Of a stretch of DNA of 64,000 nucleotides, positions 59,943-64,000 are shown in pieces. Every line of letters starts with the position of its first letter. The stretch's first letter is position 1. This stretch comes from Wurfbainia villosa (lineage: Eukaryota > Streptophyta > Magnoliopsida > Zingiberales > Zingiberaceae), in the NCBI GenBank assembly GCA_025175895.1, contig CM046004.1, positions 17,657,011 to 17,721,010 of the forward strand, given 5' to 3'. The notes under the pieces were generated by a model, which was not told the DNA's origin, did not search any database, and saw nothing but the letters and a program-made list of their open reading frames with translations. The position numbers and the translations under genes were made by a program.

Positions 59943-59965
59943 TATATATTTTCCAAGACTTGACA
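57446..59965 (-). repeat. Right LTR of the chromovirus (its 5' LTR)
   Basis: Aligns end to end with 50536-53046. AT-rich stretches are nearly identical; differences are mostly 1-4 nt indels in GC-bearing contexts. The (TTA)n tract at 59885-59925 is longer than in the left copy. Confidence 0.9.
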
Positions 59966-59970
59966 CATAG

Positions 59971-60485
59971 TATCAAGTAGCAATAAGAAATATTCTTTGA
60001 TATGACTCGTTAAGGTTCTAGAATTATCATACGAAAGTTTTTTCCAAAACGATATGATCTTTTTCTGCCAAAAACTGCGATTCAAACATTCAATTTGGCC
60101 AGAAATAAGCAATGAACGACGGAGAGCTCAGATACAGAGATCCCATTTTACACCAAATTCATCACTCCGCTCAAACTATGCGGCAGTAACTTAACCCCGA
60201 GACAAGCAACAAGATAAATAAATCAAAGAGTAAGAGAGACAGAAATGTGATTAGGAGTGGCTGCATCAACGGTGATGCCGTGAGGTCCTCCCTAGGCTAT
60301 GGGCTATGAAAGAAGTCTAGTTAACCGTAAAACTAGGATGGATGTATGGATCAAGCCTAATCAAATGAGGTTCCGATCAACTTGGGTGCAATCGGAAAGA
60401 ATTTAAAATGTATATCAGTTTAGTTCAGCAAACATATAATATCAGTTCAGTAGATTCATTATATCAGCACAGTTCGGTAAATTGT
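59971..60485. other. Intergenic stretch, nothing recognised
   Basis: No gene or transposon pattern that I can name on either strand. A short imperfect duplication (CAGTTTAGTTCAGCA and ATCAGTTCAGTAGA) lies near 60415-60475. Confidence 0.5.
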
Positions 60486-60851
60486 CACTACAAAAATACA
60501 TGAATTTAGCAATGAATTTAGCGACGAAAATAATTTGTTACAAATTTGCGACGAAATATCAAATTCGTTGCAAAAGTTTGCAACGAATCATGGATTCGTT
60601 GCAATTTTTGCGATAAATTTAGGAACGAAAGTTTTTCATCGGACAATTTCAATTATTTGGAAAAAAATAACGACAGGATAACTTGGCGACGAATTTTATA
60701 TTCATCGCTAATTTGGCAACGATTTTTATTTTCGTCGCTAATTTTGCGACGAAAAATTAAATTCGTCGCAAAATATTGCGACGAAATATGAATTCTACGC
60801 TGAATCTGCAACGATTTAATAATTCGTTGCAAATTTTTGCAACGAATATTA
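60486..60851 (+). mobile_element. CACTA (EnSpm-like) transposon terminus, truncated
   Basis: Starts CACTACAAAAATACATGAAT, the signature end of plant CACTA elements, and continues with many copies of GCGACGAA/TTCGTCGC/TTCGTTGC subterminal repeats in both orientations. The Sirevirus-type LTR begins at 60852 and cuts it off; the rest would lie beyond the right edge. No transposase is in view. It could also be a MITE derived from CACTA. Confidence 0.75.
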
Positions 60852-63800
60852 TGTAGGAGATTTGAGGCCGCTAGAGGGGGTAAATAGCGTCGTGTGATGG
60901 TACAATGATGGAATTCTTTCGCGTTTGATCGTCTACAATCTTGTTAGCACAGTGGAATAGTAATAACAAATAAATACAACAAGATACACAATCACAACAC
61001 GGTCATATAATGTGGTTCGGAACCGAATGGTTTCTACTCTACAGATCGAGCTCTAAAGAGCTCTAGTGATGCACACGCACTCACTGATCACAAATAACTC
61101 CTTCTCGGAACAATCCGGAGGTGGAGAAACCTCGTACAAGGATTACACTAAGTAATACAAAGATCTGAGCTAATCTGAGTAAATACAATCAAGTAAAGAA
61201 AAACACTTTACAAGCACTTTGGTTTGCTTGATCTTTGGTTGCCTTGGACTAGCCTTGAAGGTGGAAGAGCACACAATTCCCCTTGAATCGGAGAAACTGC
61301 GAGCCTTCCACATTACTTTTATCCTCCATCGGTGGATTTTCGCTTTGGCGATTGACTACCATAAGTCACGGTCATTGCCCGACTAACTATGTATGAGACA
61401 ATGGCTCAATCCAGCGTTGGATAAGTTCAGCGGTACTCTCTCACCGGTCATCGCCAACATTGGCGTCGGGTAACAACCGTGGTATTGCCGATCATTCTGC
61501 GGGGCGATCTGTGCTCATGACTCAGTAGCGATCGGCTACCATTGCGAGCAATTCGCTCTTAAATGGCGGTCGAACTCAATCGACTCACGACGGCGGTCGA
61601 GCCGGCCATAATGTCGATCGGCCGCTAACCTCAGATGAGGTTTTAAGCGAAATATGGTGTCCCATACTTGCTAGATCACCCTTAGCCTGAACTAAGCCTT
61701 CTAGCCACCTTCATCGACCTTACGTCTCTCGGATCCCTCCAAGTCATCCATGACTTGTTCGATCCATCGTATTAGCCGGTGCTTCCATGGTATGTCGTGC
61801 TAAGCGGTGTCTCTGCGGCGAGCGCGTTGGACTTCTGCCGCGAGACTCGCCAGACTTTTCTGTAGTCGATATCAACCCTTGGACTTCTCGAATGCGACTG
61901 AGCTTAGACTTTCCCTTACCCACTCGTGTTGGACTTTCCGTACGCCACGTGTTTGGACTTTCCCTTGCCGACCCGTATTAGACTTTCCATGTCGAGACGA
62001 TGCTTGAACTTCCCTTGTGCAGTACTCAAGACTTGGACTTTCCCATGCAGTGTCGGACTTTCCGTCTGAGACCATGCTTGACTTCCCTTGTGTGAGTACT
62101 CGAGACTTGGACTTTCCCAAATTCCCAGTGTCAGCGGACTTTCCACAGTACCCGTGACTTGGACTTTACCTTTCCCGTAATCACGTGGTCGACTCTGGTC
62201 GACCATCAAAGTCTCTCTCGAGTCACTCGAGTGCGGTTAATTATAACCTGGGTTGATTGTATAAGCGATCTCCCAAAATATTAACCGCATCGATGTCGAC
62301 ATCGAAACATCATCAAAATTCGAATTCAGTGCGGTCGATTGTGACTGGTAGGTGCACCAACAATCTCCCGCTTTGATGTTTGTGAAAATAACCTTGAGTT
62401 AGGTCACTAACTCAAATTTCTACCAATTATCCCAATTGGTAATCCCAAACATTTTCCCGAATATTCTCCCTTTTTGGACATCGTGAAAGATTATCTCTCG
62501 AGGAGATTGAAGTCTCGTGTCGATGAGATCTTACAATCTCCCCCTTGATCGAAAATACTTAGGATGTACCATCTTCCTAATGATAAGTCTCATCACTTAG
62601 AGAAGCGATCCTATACTCTCTCCCGATTTCAATTGGGTTTCTCGAAATCTCATCGATTTTCCCGATTGATGTAATCTTATCAATAACTTCTCCTCCTTGA
62701 GAAACACATCCATCGTCCCAAGATGGATAACTCCCCTAAAAGCTTACTCTCCCTTGACCGTTGCACCGTGATGTCGCCAGGAAGTCCCTAAGCGATAGGA
62801 ACTCTAAACTATCAAAATTAAGGTTAAGTTGACATGAACTCTTCCACCCTTAAATTTGATACTTTGACCAATGACTCTCGAATCCATATCCGATGGATTT
62901 TCACCCTTCTAATGCTTCCCAAAGCATATCCTGGAGTTAGGAGTGATTAGGAACCCTTACCATGTGAAATCAAAACCTTGTTAACGAAATCGGACTGACG
63001 GTCGACTCTAACGATGTCGGTCGAGCGCCCACGTTAGTCATTGCCACAAGTGGCAGTCGACTGATAACTGAAATTCCCGATTTTCAACTATCAGAATCGA
63101 ATTTTAAAAAAGCATAAGTAATTCTACGTATTTTAAAAAATCATGAAAATTCATACGTATATTACTTATAGTCAATACAATGGGTGAAAAATGTTTGAAA
63201 AATATTTTACCCATAAAATATTAAAATTGATACAAACTCTAAAAGTGAATAAAAACTCTAAAGTTCTAGCTCACTTTGTATCAATCTCATCAATGATGAT
63301 TGCTATCAAAAGATAGACTTCACCAAGGTTTTCTAAATTGATTTTAAAACGTTTTCAAAAACCTTATTTTGGATCATATCCCTTGGGCTCTATGTACATG
63401 ACTTGTACACAAGTTTTCCTAATAATCCACCTTTGAATCAAGATGAGTTTTGGTTCAACTAGATGCAAAAACTATGCACCTTGAACTCAACTCATATCCT
63501 AGCATCTCACATATATCTGGGGTGTATAAAACACACATACATGTCAATTTAATGTGAGATGTGAGTTTTGGTTTATTTAGTCTAGGGTTTCACGCATTTT
63601 CTAAGGCAACCCTACTTGATTCCCTTATAAATAGGACTCCAAGTCATGTCATTGTCCTTAATTCAATTTTAATCAAATGCATGAATGATTATGACATTAA
63701 TGATGATATAAATAAGCATATGCTCATAATCATGATGTCATGGCATAAAATGAAATCTAAAAACACATGACATTTAATCCTTAATCCTAAACATGATCAT

Positions 63801-64000
63801 GACATTTAAATGATAAAGGTAAACATGATGTCATGGCATGTTATATGGCAAACAAAACATGGCAAATAAAATACATAGGTATAATAATACCTAAATTTTA
63901 ATATTAGTTGTCATTTCATATAATTAATTATATTTTCTCATATTTCTACTTTTCTCCCTAGTATGCCAAAAACCCAAGGTGGCACACTAACCTCTAAACC
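60852..64000 (-). mobile_element. Second gag-only-type Sirevirus, LTR and 3' internal part, cut by the window edge
   Basis: LTR 60852-62362 begins TGTAGGAGATTTGAGG and ends GCACCAACA. It is the same family as 22347-29175: shared GCTAGAGGGGGTAAATAGC start, CTTGGACTTTCC tandem array, and TGACTTGTTC-type block. From 62363 the internal part runs in the same order as 24005-25600 (CTCCCGCTTTGATG, then GTCATAATGA-type AT-rich DNA), so both keep a non-pol 3' region. Left flank is TATTA; the partner TSD lies outside. Confidence 0.85.

Larger units (their letters stand above)
50536..59965 (-). mobile_element. Chromovirus (Tekay/Del-like Ty3/gypsy) retrotransposon, full length, TSD CATAG
   Basis: LTRs 50536-53046 and 57446-59965 (about 2.5 kb each) begin TGAAAGGACC (CGAAAGG in the right copy) and end GACTTGACA. 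The TSD CATAG is identical at 50531-50535 and 59966-59970. The minus-strand PBS TGGTATCGGAAGC (57431-57443) resembles an initiator-Met site, and the PPT AGGGGGAAAGAGT lies at 53047-53060. Gag to integrase run on the minus strand. A chromodomain-like C-terminus supports the chromovirus class. Length is 9.43 kb. Frames are broken by many short indels. Confidence 0.92.

Overview
This window is plant nuclear DNA, from an angiosperm with a large, transposon-rich genome. The evidence is an intron-containing SDF2 gene with plant-type exons, the first exon of a chloroplast-type glutathione peroxidase, Au-type SINEs, an RTE-type LINE, Sirevirus, Tat and chromovirus LTR retrotransposons, and MULE, hAT and CACTA DNA transposons. 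A monocot is my guess; the sequence does not prove it. Host coding sequence is only a small part of the 64 kb.

Layout. 1-3420: remains of Ty3/gypsy elements with an antisense extra ORF, interrupted by a 1.1-kb solo LTR. 3617-3883 (minus): exon 1 of a GPX gene whose other exons are not in view. 3884-4382: 499-bp divergent intergenic region. 4383-30750 (plus): a complete six-exon SDF2 gene of about 210 residues spread over 26 kb. Its intron 2 holds two SINEs and a complete 3.2-kb LINE. Its intron 5 holds a 19.4-kb antisense Tat-type gypsy element, which itself carries two solo LTRs and a gag-only Sirevirus, most of these inserts with readable target-site duplications. 31310-46097: a 14.8-kb Mutator-like element with 81-83 bp terminal inverted repeats, a broken MULE transposase with a SWIM finger, two Ulp1-like protease relics facing each other, and large hairpin-forming tandem arrays. 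46350-49330: a decayed hAT transposon with a BED finger and dimerisation domain. 49582-49924: a short DUF4057-like gene piece. 50221-50293 (minus): tRNA-Arg(ACG). 50536-59965 (minus): a complete chromovirus with 2.5-kb LTRs and TSD CATAG. 60486-60851: a CACTA terminus cut off by a second Sirevirus-type element that runs off the right edge.

The host genes point to two functions. SDF2 is an ER-lumen MIR-domain protein of glycoprotein folding quality control. GPX is a plastid peroxide-detoxifying enzyme. They sit head to head and may share a promoter. Exon boundaries were set by GT/AG sites together with family knowledge; transposon ends were set by TSDs, terminal repeats, and PBS and PPT sites. 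Frames in the 35-64 kb transposons are broken by many 1-4 nt indels, some of which may be sequencing artefacts.
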